A stretch of 64,000 nt of DNA from Solidesulfovibrio aerotolerans (GTDB lineage Bacteria > Desulfobacterota > Desulfovibrionia > Desulfovibrionales > Desulfovibrionaceae), in assembly GCF_009856865.1 (NCBI RefSeq), contig NZ_WVUD01000018.1, positions 1 through 64,000 of the forward strand. Direction: 5' to 3'. The stretch's first letter is position 1. Each line of letters begins with the position of its first letter. The translations under genes and the position numbers were made by a program. The notes beneath the pieces were generated by a model. The model ran no database searches, had not been told where the DNA came from, and saw nothing but the letters and a program-made list of their open reading frames with translations. Positions 15,404 through 24,700 of this stretch are shown piece after piece.

Positions 15404-16787
15404 CTTCCTTCCTCGTCTTGCCGCCGCCCATGCCGAAACGTGCCCAATCGGCGTACCGGTACACCCCAAGGCATACCAACGCCTGCACGGCCTGGGAAAC
15501 GAACATGGAAATCCACACGCCCTCGGCCCGCCCCAGGAGGCTATGCCCCAGATAGAGCGCCAAGGGCAACCGCACGAGCCAGATAGAACCGCCTGTGACG
15601 AACATGGTGTACAGCGTCGCCCCGGCCCCGGTCATGGCCCCGATGAGTATAAGGCCGGATACGGTAAAGGGAATGGCTGCCACGTTATAGCGCAGATAGG
15701 AGACCGCCTGGGCCGCCGTTTCCGGGTCCGGCGACAAAAAGGCCGCCGCCTGCGGCAAAAACGGCCACAAGGCCAGCCCCATAAGCGTTATGGCCGCCAC
15801 GCCCACGGCCGCGATGCGGTAGCCCACGCGCCGGGCCGCCTCGGGCTGGCCAGCCCCGATCAGGTTGCCTACCAGGATCGAGGCCGTAAAATTAAAGGCC
15901 ATGGGCGGCAGAAAAAGAATCGATTCCAGGCGCATACCCGCCGACATGCCGGCCAGGGCGGCCACACTGCCGCTTGGCAGCGAACCGGTGATGGCAAACA
16001 ACACCAGATAGCCGGTATGCCACACGATCTGCATGAGTCCCGACGGCCAGGCCACCTTGATCAGATACGAACTGGCGCAGCGCACCCAGCGCCAGCGCGG
16101 AAACTGCTTGCGATCCAGCATGCCGACCCGGAGGAGGGCCGCAAAATTAAAAAGCATGCCGGCCGTCACCGAAACAAACGTGCTCCAGGCCACCCCGGCA
16201 TAGCCATAGTCCGGCAGGCCCCAAAGCCCCAGGCCAAAACCGAAATCGCCCACGGTATTAAGGATTGCCGCCAACCCCCAGGCCAAAAGCGGCACCATCA
16301 CCAGCCGGCGGGCGCGAAAAAGTGCGTTGGCAATGATGAAAAAGGACTGGATGGGCAGCAGCAGCAGCAGCACCGTCAGAAAATACCGGGCCATGGGCAC
16401 AATGGATTCAGGCACCTGGAGCAGACGCAAAAAAAGATCCCGGGTGAGCAGGCCAAAGAGCAGGATGGCCACCGAGGCCGCCACGCCGGCCAGCAGACAC
16501 AGCCAGACATAGCGGTTGGCCCGGGAATGGCGGCCCGCGCCTTCGGACTGGCTGACGGCGGCCACGGCCCCATTGGCCACGGCTGACGCCACCACCTGGA
16601 AAAAAAACATGGCCTGGGCCAAAACGCCAATGGCGGCTTGCGTTTCCCGATCAATGCGACCGCCGACCCACACGTCCACGAACCCGATCAAAAATGTCAG
16701 AAACATCATAAGGATCTGCGGCCAGGACAGGGACCAGATTTCGCGAAATCCCACCCCGGTGGCCAGCAGTCCGTTTTGTTTGTGCAT
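15387..16787 (-). CDS. MATE family cation-coupled efflux transporter
   Basis: 466 residues, about twelve predicted transmembrane helices in two homologous halves, typical for MATE/NorM-like exporters (FREIWSLSWPQILMMFLTF near the start, then LPIQSFFIIANALFRARR). They expel drugs or metabolites using Na+ or H+. The ATG at 16787 follows GGAGG with 4-base spacing; a long in-frame extension upstream is antisense to the ModE-like gene. Overlap with the DUF2156 gene suggests a joint role in envelope defence. The upstream neighbour is divergent. Confidence 0.9.
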   Translation of the reverse strand: MHKQNGLLATGVGFREIWSLSWPQILMMFLTFLIGFVDVWVGGRIDRETQAAIGVLAQAMFFFQVVASAVANGAVAAVSQSEGAGRHSRANRYVWLCLLAGVAASVAILLFGLLTRDLFLRLLQVPESIVPMARYFLTVLLLLLPIQSFFIIANALFRARRLVMVPLLAWGLAAILNTVGDFGFGLGLWGLPDYGYAGVAWSTFVSVTAGMLFNFAALLRVGMLDRKQFPRWRWVRCASSYLIKVAWPSGLMQIVWHTGYLVLFAITGSLPSGSVAALAGMSAGMRLESILFLPPMAFNFTASILVGNLIGAGQPEAARRVGYRIAAVGVAAITLMGLALWPFLPQAAAFLSPDPETAAQAVSYLRYNVAAIPFTVSGLILIGAMTGAGATLYTMFVTGGSIWLVRLPLALYLGHSLLGRAEGVWISMFVSQAVQALVCLGVYRYADWARFGMGGGKTRKEDARRI

Positions 16788-16928
16788 CCATCCTCCACGG
16801 CCGCAGGCAAAGCGTCTGGCGATACGGGACGCCGGGGCAACGGTCAACTCCCCCTTGGCATTTGCGGCCTGCAAAGGATAAGACATTGCCACCCGGACGC
16901 CAGGGGTCGGGCTGCACAGGGAGGGGAA

Positions 16929-17315
16929 ATGCGTAACATCAGGGCCGTACAACGGCTGCACATGTGGCTGGAAACCGAAGACGGCATGATGCTCGGGCTG
17001 GGCCGGATTCAACTGCTGGAGCTGGTCGAGGAACTTGGATCGCTCAATAAGGCCGCCTCGGCCATGGGCATGTCCTATCGCGCCGCCTGGGGGCGCATGA
17101 AACAGACCGAAACCGTCATTGGCCAGCCGCTGGTCGAGCGCTCGGGGCCGAAAAAGGGCTTTCGCCTGACGCCGCTTGGCCATGACATCGTCAGCATGTT
17201 TCGCACCTGGCACAAGGAAGTGGAAGCCTACGCCGTCAGCCGGGCCAAAGACATCTTCCCCTGGGCCACGGAGCCGTATGTCGAGGGGAAAGCCAAAATT
17301 TCCTCGTCCGCCTAG
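16929..17315 (+). CDS. ModE-like molybdate-responsive LysR-type HTH regulator (DNA-binding domain only)
   Basis: 128 residues matching the N-terminal DNA-binding domain of ModE: GRIQLLELVEELGSLNKAA, SAMGMSYRAAWGRMKQTE, then the wing RSGPKKGFRLTPLG. The C-terminal tandem Mop molybdate-binding domains of E. coli ModE are missing, as in many short ModE-type proteins. The ATG at 16929 follows GGGAGGGG. With the molybdenum-storage-like gene 4 kb away, a role in molybdenum-dependent control is plausible. The next gene starts 9 bases downstream. Confidence 0.85.
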   Translation: MRNIRAVQRLHMWLETEDGMMLGLGRIQLLELVEELGSLNKAASAMGMSYRAAWGRMKQTETVIGQPLVERSGPKKGFRLTPLGHDIVSMFRTWHKEVEAYAVSRAKDIFPWATEPYVEGKAKISSSA

Positions 17316-17324
17316 GCATCTGCC

Positions 17325-18548
17325 GTGTTACTCAGCCTTCGCATTGCGCTCAAAGCCCTGGCCACGCACAAGATGCGTACGGTGCTGGCCATGCTGGGCG
17401 TGTTTCTGGGGACGTTTGCCCTGACCGGCGTCCTGCATATCTCCCTGGCCATGGAACGCAAGGCCGTTCTCGAAACGGAAAAGCTCGGCCCCAATCTGCT
17501 CATGGCCATGACCGGCAACATCCGCTTCCGCCGGGGCGATATCCGGCCCGATGCCGGCAACACCAATTTGAAGCTTCCCGACGCCGTAGCCCTGCTGCGC
17601 GGCCTGCCCTCGGCCGTTGGCGGCGTGCCGTATTTAAGTTTTCCCATGCCCATCCGGGTGGGGGACAAAAAAATCATGTGCCAGGTCGTGGCCACCTGGC
17701 CCGACTATCCGTCCATTCGCGGCAACACGGCCCAATTCGGACGCTTTATCGACCAGACCGAGGAGGACGACAAAGCGCTGGTGTGCGCCCTGGGACCGGC
17801 CATCGCCACCCGGCTGTTCGGCTCGGCCGAGGCCGCCCTGGGCCAGTCGGTCTTTATCTTTCGGGCGCGGCTGCAAGTGGTTGGCGTCATGGAGGAAAAA
17901 GGCTCGGACATTTCTGGTGCCAACCAGGACGAACAGGTGTTCGTGCCGCTTTCCACCTACATGCGGCGCATGTCGAACAAAAACTACATCCACGGCGTGT
18001 ACGTGCGTCTGGCCGACGGCGCGGATTTTGACGCCTCCCGGGAGGCGGCGGTCCAGATTCTGCGCCGTCGCCACGAAATAAAGACCGAGGCCGGGCAGGC
18101 CGACGACTTCAAGGTGCTCACCGCCAAGGACACCATGGACGTCAAACAGCAGGCGCTGGATCTGGTGCAAACGCTGGGATTTATCAGCTCATCGCTGTCG
18201 TTTGGCATCGGCGGGCTGGGCATCCTGTCGATCATGATTTTGCTGGTGCGGGCCAGACGCCTGGAAATCGGCATCCGCCGGGCGGTCGGGGCCAGGCGCG
18301 GCGACATCATCCGCCAGTTTCTGATCGAATCGGGCCTCATGGCCACGGTCGGCGGCGCGGCCGGAACGCTTGTGTCCCTGCTGGTGCTGGCTTTGGTCTA
18401 TCGCATCGCCCAGTTCCCAAACGTTTTCAGCCCGGTGTTGATCGGCGGCGCGCTGATCGGCTCGACGGCACTCGGCATCCTGGCCGGCGCCTATCCGGCC
18501 TGGCAGGCGGCCAACGTGGAGGTGCTCAGCGTGCTGCGCGACGAGTAG
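17325..18548 (+). CDS. MacB/FtsX-type ABC transporter permease
   Basis: 407 residues: an N-terminal transmembrane helix, a periplasmic MacB-PCD-like domain (about 45-265), then FtsX segments with VRARRLEIGIRRAVGARRGDI, the cytoplasmic coupling motif. It ends with AYPAWQAANVEVLSVLRDE. Such proteins are mechanotransmission subunits for efflux or lipoprotein release and need an ATPase and often an adaptor; neither is next to it. The start is a GTG at 17325 with a weak ribosome binding site, 9 bases after the ModE-like gene, so it is likely coexpressed with it. Confidence 0.88.
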   Translation: MLLSLRIALKALATHKMRTVLAMLGVFLGTFALTGVLHISLAMERKAVLETEKLGPNLLMAMTGNIRFRRGDIRPDAGNTNLKLPDAVALLRGLPSAVGGVPYLSFPMPIRVGDKKIMCQVVATWPDYPSIRGNTAQFGRFIDQTEEDDKALVCALGPAIATRLFGSAEAALGQSVFIFRARLQVVGVMEEKGSDISGANQDEQVFVPLSTYMRRMSNKNYIHGVYVRLADGADFDASREAAVQILRRRHEIKTEAGQADDFKVLTAKDTMDVKQQALDLVQTLGFISSSLSFGIGGLGILSIMILLVRARRLEIGIRRAVGARRGDIIRQFLIESGLMATVGGAAGTLVSLLVLALVYRIAQFPNVFSPVLIGGALIGSTALGILAGAYPAWQAANVEVLSVLRDE

Positions 18549-18572
18549 GCCGGGCACCTTCGCCGTACTGCG

Positions 18573-19253
18573 TCAAAAACCGGCCTCAAGGGGCGGATTG
18601 ACCAGACAGGGCATGACGTCGCCAATGTCGGCAAGGGGTGTATCGGCCGGGGCGAGGCGGGTTTTGCGCCCATGGATGGTGAGGCGGCCGGTGGCCAGCC
18701 AGTTGACGGCCTGGGGGTAGATGCGGTGTTCAAGGGTCATGATGCGCTCGCCCAGGCTTTTCGCGTCGTCATCGGGTCGGGCCGGCACGGCGGCCTGGAT
18801 AACGATGGGGCCGTTGTCCATTATTTCGTCCACGAAATGGACCGTGGCCCCGGCGATGGTCACGCCATAGTCGGCAGCCGCGCCCTGGCCGTGCAGGCCC
18901 GGAAAGCTGGGCAGCAGGGCCGGGTGGATATTGAGGATGCGCCCCCGGTAGGCGGCCACGAACTCGGGACCAAGCAGACGCATGAAACCGGCCAGCACCA
19001 CGGCTTCGGCCCCGGAGTCGCGCACGGCGGCCAGCAGGGCCGCGTCGTAGGCGGCCCGGTCCGGGAAGGCGGCGTGGGGCAGGCCCACGGCGGCCAGACC
19101 GTGCTTTCGGGCGCGGGTCAGGCCATAGGCCTCGGGTTTGTTGGCCACCACCGCCGTGATGCGGGCCGGGAGGGTGCCGTCTTCGATGTGATCGATGAGG
19201 GCTTGCAGGTTGGAACCTGTCCCGGAGACGAGCACGGCGATGGGCAGGGTCAT
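18573..19253 (-). CDS. purN: phosphoribosylglycinamide formyltransferase
   Basis: 226 residues. LVSGTGSNLQALID binds the phosphoribosyl group; NIHPALLPSFPGLHG holds the catalytic His and HFVDEIMDNGPIVIQ the catalytic Asp of 10-formyl-THF-dependent GART enzymes, the third step of de novo purine synthesis. The ATG at 19253 overlaps the stop of cobA-hemD by ATGA, so purN is translated coupled to the tetrapyrrole gene. It converges on the FtsX-like gene with only 24 bases between stops. Confidence 0.95.
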   Translation of the reverse strand: MTLPIAVLVSGTGSNLQALIDHIEDGTLPARITAVVANKPEAYGLTRARKHGLAAVGLPHAAFPDRAAYDAALLAAVRDSGAEAVVLAGFMRLLGPEFVAAYRGRILNIHPALLPSFPGLHGQGAAADYGVTIAGATVHFVDEIMDNGPIVIQAAVPARPDDDAKSLGERIMTLEHRIYPQAVNWLATGRLTIHGRKTRLAPADTPLADIGDVMPCLVNPPLEAGF

Positions 19254-20764
19254 GACGTCGTTCTCGCGTCGGCGATGACGGCTTCGGCCAGGGCCGGCAC
19301 GGTGTAGGTGGCGGCGTTGACGTCCGGGGTAAAGCCGTATTCGGCCAGGGTGGCGGCGGTGATGGGGCCGATGCAGGCGGTTTTGACCTGGGAAGCCTTG
19401 AGCACCTCCGCCGGAATCTGGGCGAAGAAGTTTTTGACCGTGGAGGAACTCGTAAAGGTCACGTAGTGGATGTCGCCGGCTTTGATGGCCTCGATCAGTT
19501 CCTCGGGGTCCTGGTCCACGGGCCGGGTGTCGTAGACAGGCAGCACGGTCACGGCGCAACCGGCGGCGGCGAGCTTTTCCGGCAGCACGTCCCGGGCTTC
19601 CCGGGCGCGGGGGATGAGCACTTTTTTGCCTTGCACATCGCGGGCTAAAAGGCCCTCGACCACGGATTCGGCCACAAAACGTTCGGGCAGGAAATCGGCC
19701 CGCAGCCCGCGCTCGGCCAGTTTCTGGGCCGTGGCCGGTCCGATGGCCGCCACCTGGATGCCGGCAAAGGCCCGGGCGTCGAGATTGACGGCGTCCAACT
19801 GCTCAAAAAAGCAGTCCACGCCGTTGGCCGAGGTGAAAATCACCCAGTCATTTTCATAAAGCGTCTCGATGGCGGCGCGCACCGGGGCGGTATCGGCCAG
19901 GGGGGCGATTTCGATGGCCGGGAATTCGAAGCAGCAGGCCCCTTCTTCCGCCAGCAGGCGCGTTAAGTCGCTGGCCTGCTCGCGGCTGCGGGTGACAACC
20001 ACGCCCTTGCCGAGCAGCGGGCGCTTTTCATACCAGGAAAGGGTTTCGTGCAGTCCGACCACGCCGCCGACCACAAAGAGCGACGGCGGGGCAAAGCCGT
20101 GCTTTTGGGCTTCCTCGGGCATGGTGGCCACGGTGGCAATGAGGCTTTTATGGCGGCAGGTGGTGCCCCAGCGCACCAGGGCGGCCGGGGTGTCGCCGGA
20201 CATGCCGGCCTTCATGAGATTTTCGGTGATGTGCGGGAGGTTTTTGACCCCCATGAAAAAGACCAAGGTGGAGCCGGACTGGGCAAAGGCGGCCCAGTTG
20301 AGCGAGCTTTCGGCCTTGGTCGGGTCTTCGTGGCCGGTGATAAACGACACCGACGAGGTAAACGAGCGATGGGTGATGGGGATGCCGGCATAGGCCGGCG
20401 CGGCCACGGCCGAGGTCACGCCGGGGACAACCTCGAAATCGCAGCCCGCGGCAATGAGCTCTTCGGCTTCCTCGCCGCCGCGCCCGAAGACGAACGGATC
20501 GCCGCCCTTTAAGCGGGCCACCATCTTGCCGGACTTGGCCATGTCCACCAGCAGATCGTTGATCTTGTCCTGGGGCAGGGTGTGGTCGCCGCCCTTTTTG
20601 CCGACATAGTATATTTGCGCGTCTTTGCGGCAGAAATCGAGAAAAGCCTTGTTGGCCAGATAGTCGTAGACCACGACGTCGGCGCGCGACAGGAGCTCCT
20701 TGCCGCGAAGGGTTAAAAGCCCCGGATCGCCGGGACCGGCCCCGATGAGATACACTTTGGACAT
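19250..20764 (-). CDS. cobA-hemD: fused uroporphyrinogen-III C-methyltransferase / uroporphyrinogen-III synthase
   Basis: 504 residues. The N-terminal SUMT domain (1-245) has VYLIGAGPGDPGLLTLRG, the RLKGGDPFVFGRGGEE loop and VVPGVTSAVAAPAYAGIPITHR. The C-terminal HemD domain (about 250-500) has VVVTRSREQA and VTFTSSSTVKNFF. One chain closes uroporphyrinogen III and methylates it to precorrin-2, feeding siroheme, heme d1-type and cobalamin routes. This fusion is common in Desulfovibrionaceae, which lack classical heme synthesis. It is coupled to purN by an ATGA overlap. Confidence 0.95.
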   Translation of the reverse strand: MSKVYLIGAGPGDPGLLTLRGKELLSRADVVVYDYLANKAFLDFCRKDAQIYYVGKKGGDHTLPQDKINDLLVDMAKSGKMVARLKGGDPFVFGRGGEEAEELIAAGCDFEVVPGVTSAVAAPAYAGIPITHRSFTSSVSFITGHEDPTKAESSLNWAAFAQSGSTLVFFMGVKNLPHITENLMKAGMSGDTPAALVRWGTTCRHKSLIATVATMPEEAQKHGFAPPSLFVVGGVVGLHETLSWYEKRPLLGKGVVVTRSREQASDLTRLLAEEGACCFEFPAIEIAPLADTAPVRAAIETLYENDWVIFTSANGVDCFFEQLDAVNLDARAFAGIQVAAIGPATAQKLAERGLRADFLPERFVAESVVEGLLARDVQGKKVLIPRAREARDVLPEKLAAAGCAVTVLPVYDTRPVDQDPEELIEAIKAGDIHYVTFTSSSTVKNFFAQIPAEVLKASQVKTACIGPITAATLAEYGFTPDVNAATYTVPALAEAVIADARTTS

Positions 20765-20861
20765 GGATTCGCCTTTGGGTGGTTGGCTGTGTCGGTTCGG
20801 TCAAGCGGCATACCGGGGAACGGCCGCCGTTACAAGGGGGAGGCTGCCTCCGGTCGCGGGA

Positions 20862-21221
20862 TTACGGCCCGACGCGCCAGCCCGGGGCCGCGTCGCCACA
20901 CAGGCAGCGGTTGATGGCAAGATCCACCACACAGCTGTCGGCCAGCCGGTTTTCCGGGGTGACGAGCATGGCCGCCCGGCCCTGGTCCGGCACCATGCCG
21001 TTGTTATAGAGGTAGCGCACGGTCACTGTTTTCAGGCCATCGGGCCGGGGCGCAACAGACTCCACCCGGACCTCGTACAGCCCCCGGTTGGGACATGCGG
21101 CCCAGGCCGTGTTGAACAGATGCAGATACTTGGCTTCACCGCCGCCGGTTTCCCGGGTACAGCCGGCAACGCTAGCCAAAAGAAGAGCCAGGACCAGGGA
21201 CAAGAAGATCGAGCTTCGCAT
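20862..21221 (-). CDS. small lipoprotein, function unknown
   Basis: 119 residues; MRSSIFLSLVLALLLASVAGC is a lipoprotein signal with lipobox VAGC. The mature domain has four more Cys (WAACPNRG, ADSCVVDLAINRCLCGD), suggesting disulfides. The ATG at 21221 has GGAG 5 bases upstream; a longer in-frame start would hide the signal peptide. It lies 97 bases upstream of cobA-hemD on the same strand. No family is recognised. Confidence 0.65.
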   Translation of the reverse strand: MRSSIFLSLVLALLLASVAGCTRETGGGEAKYLHLFNTAWAACPNRGLYEVRVESVAPRPDGLKTVTVRYLYNNGMVPDQGRAAMLVTPENRLADSCVVDLAINRCLCGDAAPGWRVGP

Positions 21222-21347
21222 GCGCGCTCCATGGGAGTTGTTTTTCCCCGTTTCTTCCACGGATTGCCGAAAACGGCAACCCTGGCCGCCTTTGACTTCG
21301 GGCCGCTCTCGTAGCACAACAACCCCCGATTCCAAAGGAGGTCTGCC

Positions 21348-21716
21348 GTGCCGACGACCGTTGTGGCGCGCGTGTTGCTTTTGGCTCTGTGCTGCCTGCT
21401 GGTTGCCGCCCCGGCCTTGTCCCAGGACGACTACCGGGCCGTTTTAGGCAACGAGGCCGGGGTGTTTCCCGGAGCCGAGTTCAAGCGCGTGATCCGTTTT
21501 CCCAAGGCCACGGCTGTGCTGTTTGAGACCGGGGCCAGCCCGGCCGAGGTCAGCGCCTTTTACGCCAAGGACATGGTCGCCCGGGGCTGGACAATCGAAG
21601 TCAACGACGTCACCGACGCCGCCTCCTATCTGCTGGTCGTCAAAAACGGCCGCCGGGCCATTATCGAAGCCCAGCGCGGCCTGCCCGGACGCACGGGCTT
21701 AAACGTCAGCCTCTAG
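21348..21716 (+). CDS. small secreted protein, function unknown
   Basis: 122 residues starting at a GTG preceded by AAAGGAGG. A Sec signal peptide (about 1-26, cleavage near ALS-QD) precedes a mature domain with PGAEFKRVIRFPKATAVLFETG and FYAKDMVARGWTIEV, the pattern of small periplasmic domains that occur as repeats in some envelope proteins. It ends 21 bases before the AsmA gene and is probably in its operon. Confidence 0.7.
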   Translation: MPTTVVARVLLLALCCLLVAAPALSQDDYRAVLGNEAGVFPGAEFKRVIRFPKATAVLFETGASPAEVSAFYAKDMVARGWTIEVNDVTDAASYLLVVKNGRRAIIEAQRGLPGRTGLNVSL

Positions 21717-21737
21717 CTCGCCCCTATCCCTACACCT

Positions 21738-24700
21738 ATGCCGACGCCACCACCCGACGCCGCCCCGGCCCCACGCCGGTCCCGCCTGCCGCGACTGGCC
21801 GCCCTCCTGCTCGGGCTGGTCATCATCCTGGCCGTGGCCCTGCCCCTGGCCGCCCGGCAGATCATCGGCCCGACCCGGCTCAAGGCCCTCACCGAACAGG
21901 CCCTCACTGACGCCCTGGGCCGGCAGGTGACGGTTTCCGGCGGCGTATCCATCACGCTGACTCCCTGGCTCGGGCTGGCCATGGGACCGGTGAGCGTGGC
22001 CAATGCCCCGGGTTTTGACGACGAGCCCATGCTGACCGCCGGCCGGCTGGAAATGACCATTCGGATGCTGCCGCTCTTGGCCAAGGTGGTTTCGCCGGGT
22101 TCGGTGCGGGTCAACGATCTGGTCGTGCAGCTGGTCCGGACCGCCGACGGACGCACCAACTGGGGCGATCTCACTGCCCTCCAGGATTCGACCACCGGCT
22201 CGGGCTGGACCGTGGCCCCGCAACCCCGGGACATCCGTCTGGAAAACATTGCCGCACGCCTCACCGACGCGACCACCGGCCGGACCCTGGCCGTCACTGG
22301 CGCGCGCCTGCGCACCGGCCTTGGTCAGCCGTTTGCTTTTTCCGCCAGCTTTACCGCCGCCGGGGTGCTGCCGGACACCTCCCTGGAGTGCCATCTCCAA
22401 GGCCAGGCCTCCTTCGACGCCGCAACCGGACGCCTGGGGCTGCACCGGACCACGGTCGAATCCGGGCTGGTGACGAACACCCCGCTGCGGCCCGGCGGCG
22501 CAACCCCGGCCCGGCTGGTGTCGCGGTTTTTCCTCGACTACGACCCGGCCGGAGCCGTGCTGACGCTCACCGACATCGACTCCCGGGCACCGGGCCTGCG
22601 CCTGACCGGCCGGGCCACGGTGGCCGATCTGCCCGATGCACCGAAGCTCCAGTCCGAATTGGCCCTGTCCGCCGACATGGCCGGCAACTGGCTGGATATG
22701 CTGGGCCTTGTGCGCCCGGATACGCCGGAAAGCCTCGTGGCCCCGCCCGATGCCGGAAACCCGCGCCCATCCAGCCTCCCGGCCTCGGCCAGCCTGCGCC
22801 CGGCCCCGCCGGAACCGGGACAGGCCACGGCCGCCGTAACGGTCACGGCCGACGCCGCCGGCTGCACCCTTGAGCGCCTGGATCTGCGGCTGCCCGAAGG
22901 AACCGTGCAGGCCACGGGCCGGGCGACCTTTGGCGACGCGCCGACCATCGTTGCCGCTGTCACCGCCGCAGACATCCCCTTTGCCCGCCTGCCGCGACCG
23001 GTGGGGAACGGCGGCTGGGCCGCGCCCGGAGCGTGGCTTTTTAAGCCAACGCTCGACGTGCAGGCCGTCCTGCACCGGTGCAGCCTGGGCGGGCTCGTCA
23101 TCGCCGAAGCCGCCGCCAGCCTGCGCGGTGCGGGCGGGTTGGTGCGGCTCTATCCCGCTACGGCCACCCTGCCCGGCGGGAGTGTGGCCAGCCTGGACGC
23201 CCGGCTGACCGCCCCAGGCGGCCAGGACGGCGGCCCGGACTGCGACATCACTGCTGCGGTGGAGCCGGCCGGGGCCACGCTGCGTTTTTCCGGCCGCCTG
23301 GACGCCACCGGAGCCGCCGGCACCGTGTCCCTGGCCAGTCCCGACCCTGGCGCGGCCGCCAAGGCGCTGGGGCTGCCCGGCCTGCCCCCGGGGTTGGCGA
23401 CCCAGGCCAAGGGGCAGGTCACCTGGCTGCCCGGCCCCCCCGGCAAATGGGCCGTGACTGGCCTTGAGGCCAAGGTCGCCGAGACCGTCCTTCGCGGCCA
23501 GCTCGGCTACAACACGCTCCAGCCGGCCGGCCTGTCCTTTGATCTGAGCGCCGACAGCCTGGACTTCGACCGCTTCCCGCCAACGCCGCCAGCCCCCGAG
23601 CCGCAAACCGCAAGCGCTGGAACGCCCCAGGCTCGCGGCCGGCTGCGCCTGGACCAGATCGCCGGGCGCGGCCTGGAGGTCCGAAACGCTGTCCTGGAAT
23701 TGACCCTTGGCCACGGAAACATGGCCGCCGTCATCGACGCTGCCGAGCTTTTCGGCGGCAAACTGACCGGCACGGTGGAACGCCAGAACGCCGGCCGGCT
23801 GACGGCCGCCCTGCAACTGGCCGGGGCCGAGGCGAGCAAGCTCTTTGCCAAAACCGGCCTGCCCCTGGCCGGCCCGGTCACGGCCAAGGCGAGCCTGGAG
23901 GCCGGCGGCGCGGCTACGGGCCGGCTCGGGAACGTGGCCGCCAGCCTGGAGGCCGAATCCTCCCAGCTTTTCCTGACCCGAAACGGGAAGCGGTTGCCCG
24001 TGGCTGCGCCCAAGGCCATCCTGACCGTCAAAGGCCTGGACAACGCCGACGGCTTTGACGGCGACGCCGTCCTGACCCTGGCCACAGCCGGGGCCGACGG
24101 CGGCGTGGGAACCTTTGGCCTGCGCGATATCCGGCTCAATCTGGCCGCGCCGGTTTCGCTGGACCTTGCCGGCCGGCTCAAAGACGCCCTGCAAGGCAAG
24201 CTCGACGCCACAGCCCTGCTCCGGCCCTCGGGCACCACCCGGGATATCCGCCTCAGCCTGTCCGGGCCGGTCAGCGCCGACCCGGCCGGCGGCTTTTCAG
24301 TCGGGGATCTGGCCTGCAATCTCGGCGGCGCGCTGGCCACGGCCAAAATCTGGCGCAAGGCCGGCGACACCGCGCCGACCCAGTTCAGCCTGGATTGCGC
24401 CAACCTCCAGCCCCGCCAGGTGCTGCCGGCCTGGGGCGTGGCCCTGCCGGCCGACACGCCGGCCGACAAGCTGGCCAAGGCTTCGCTCACCGCCTCGGGA
24501 ACCGTCGATGACAAGGCCATCGCCATCCAAAAGCTGGCCGCCAGCCTGGACGACACCCATGTCACCGGCCATGGCGTCATGGACCGCTACGACCCCACGC
24601 GCGGCAAATGGGAACTGTCCGTGGACAGCCTGGACCTCGACGCCTATGCCCCGCAAAAACCGGCCGCCGCACCACCTGCCGTCGCCGCCGCCGAGCGCCG

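Noticed and set aside
21699-24194. 831-aa open frame on the minus strand
   Set aside because: Lies inside the AsmA gene on the other strand, has no domain features and a low-complexity composition.
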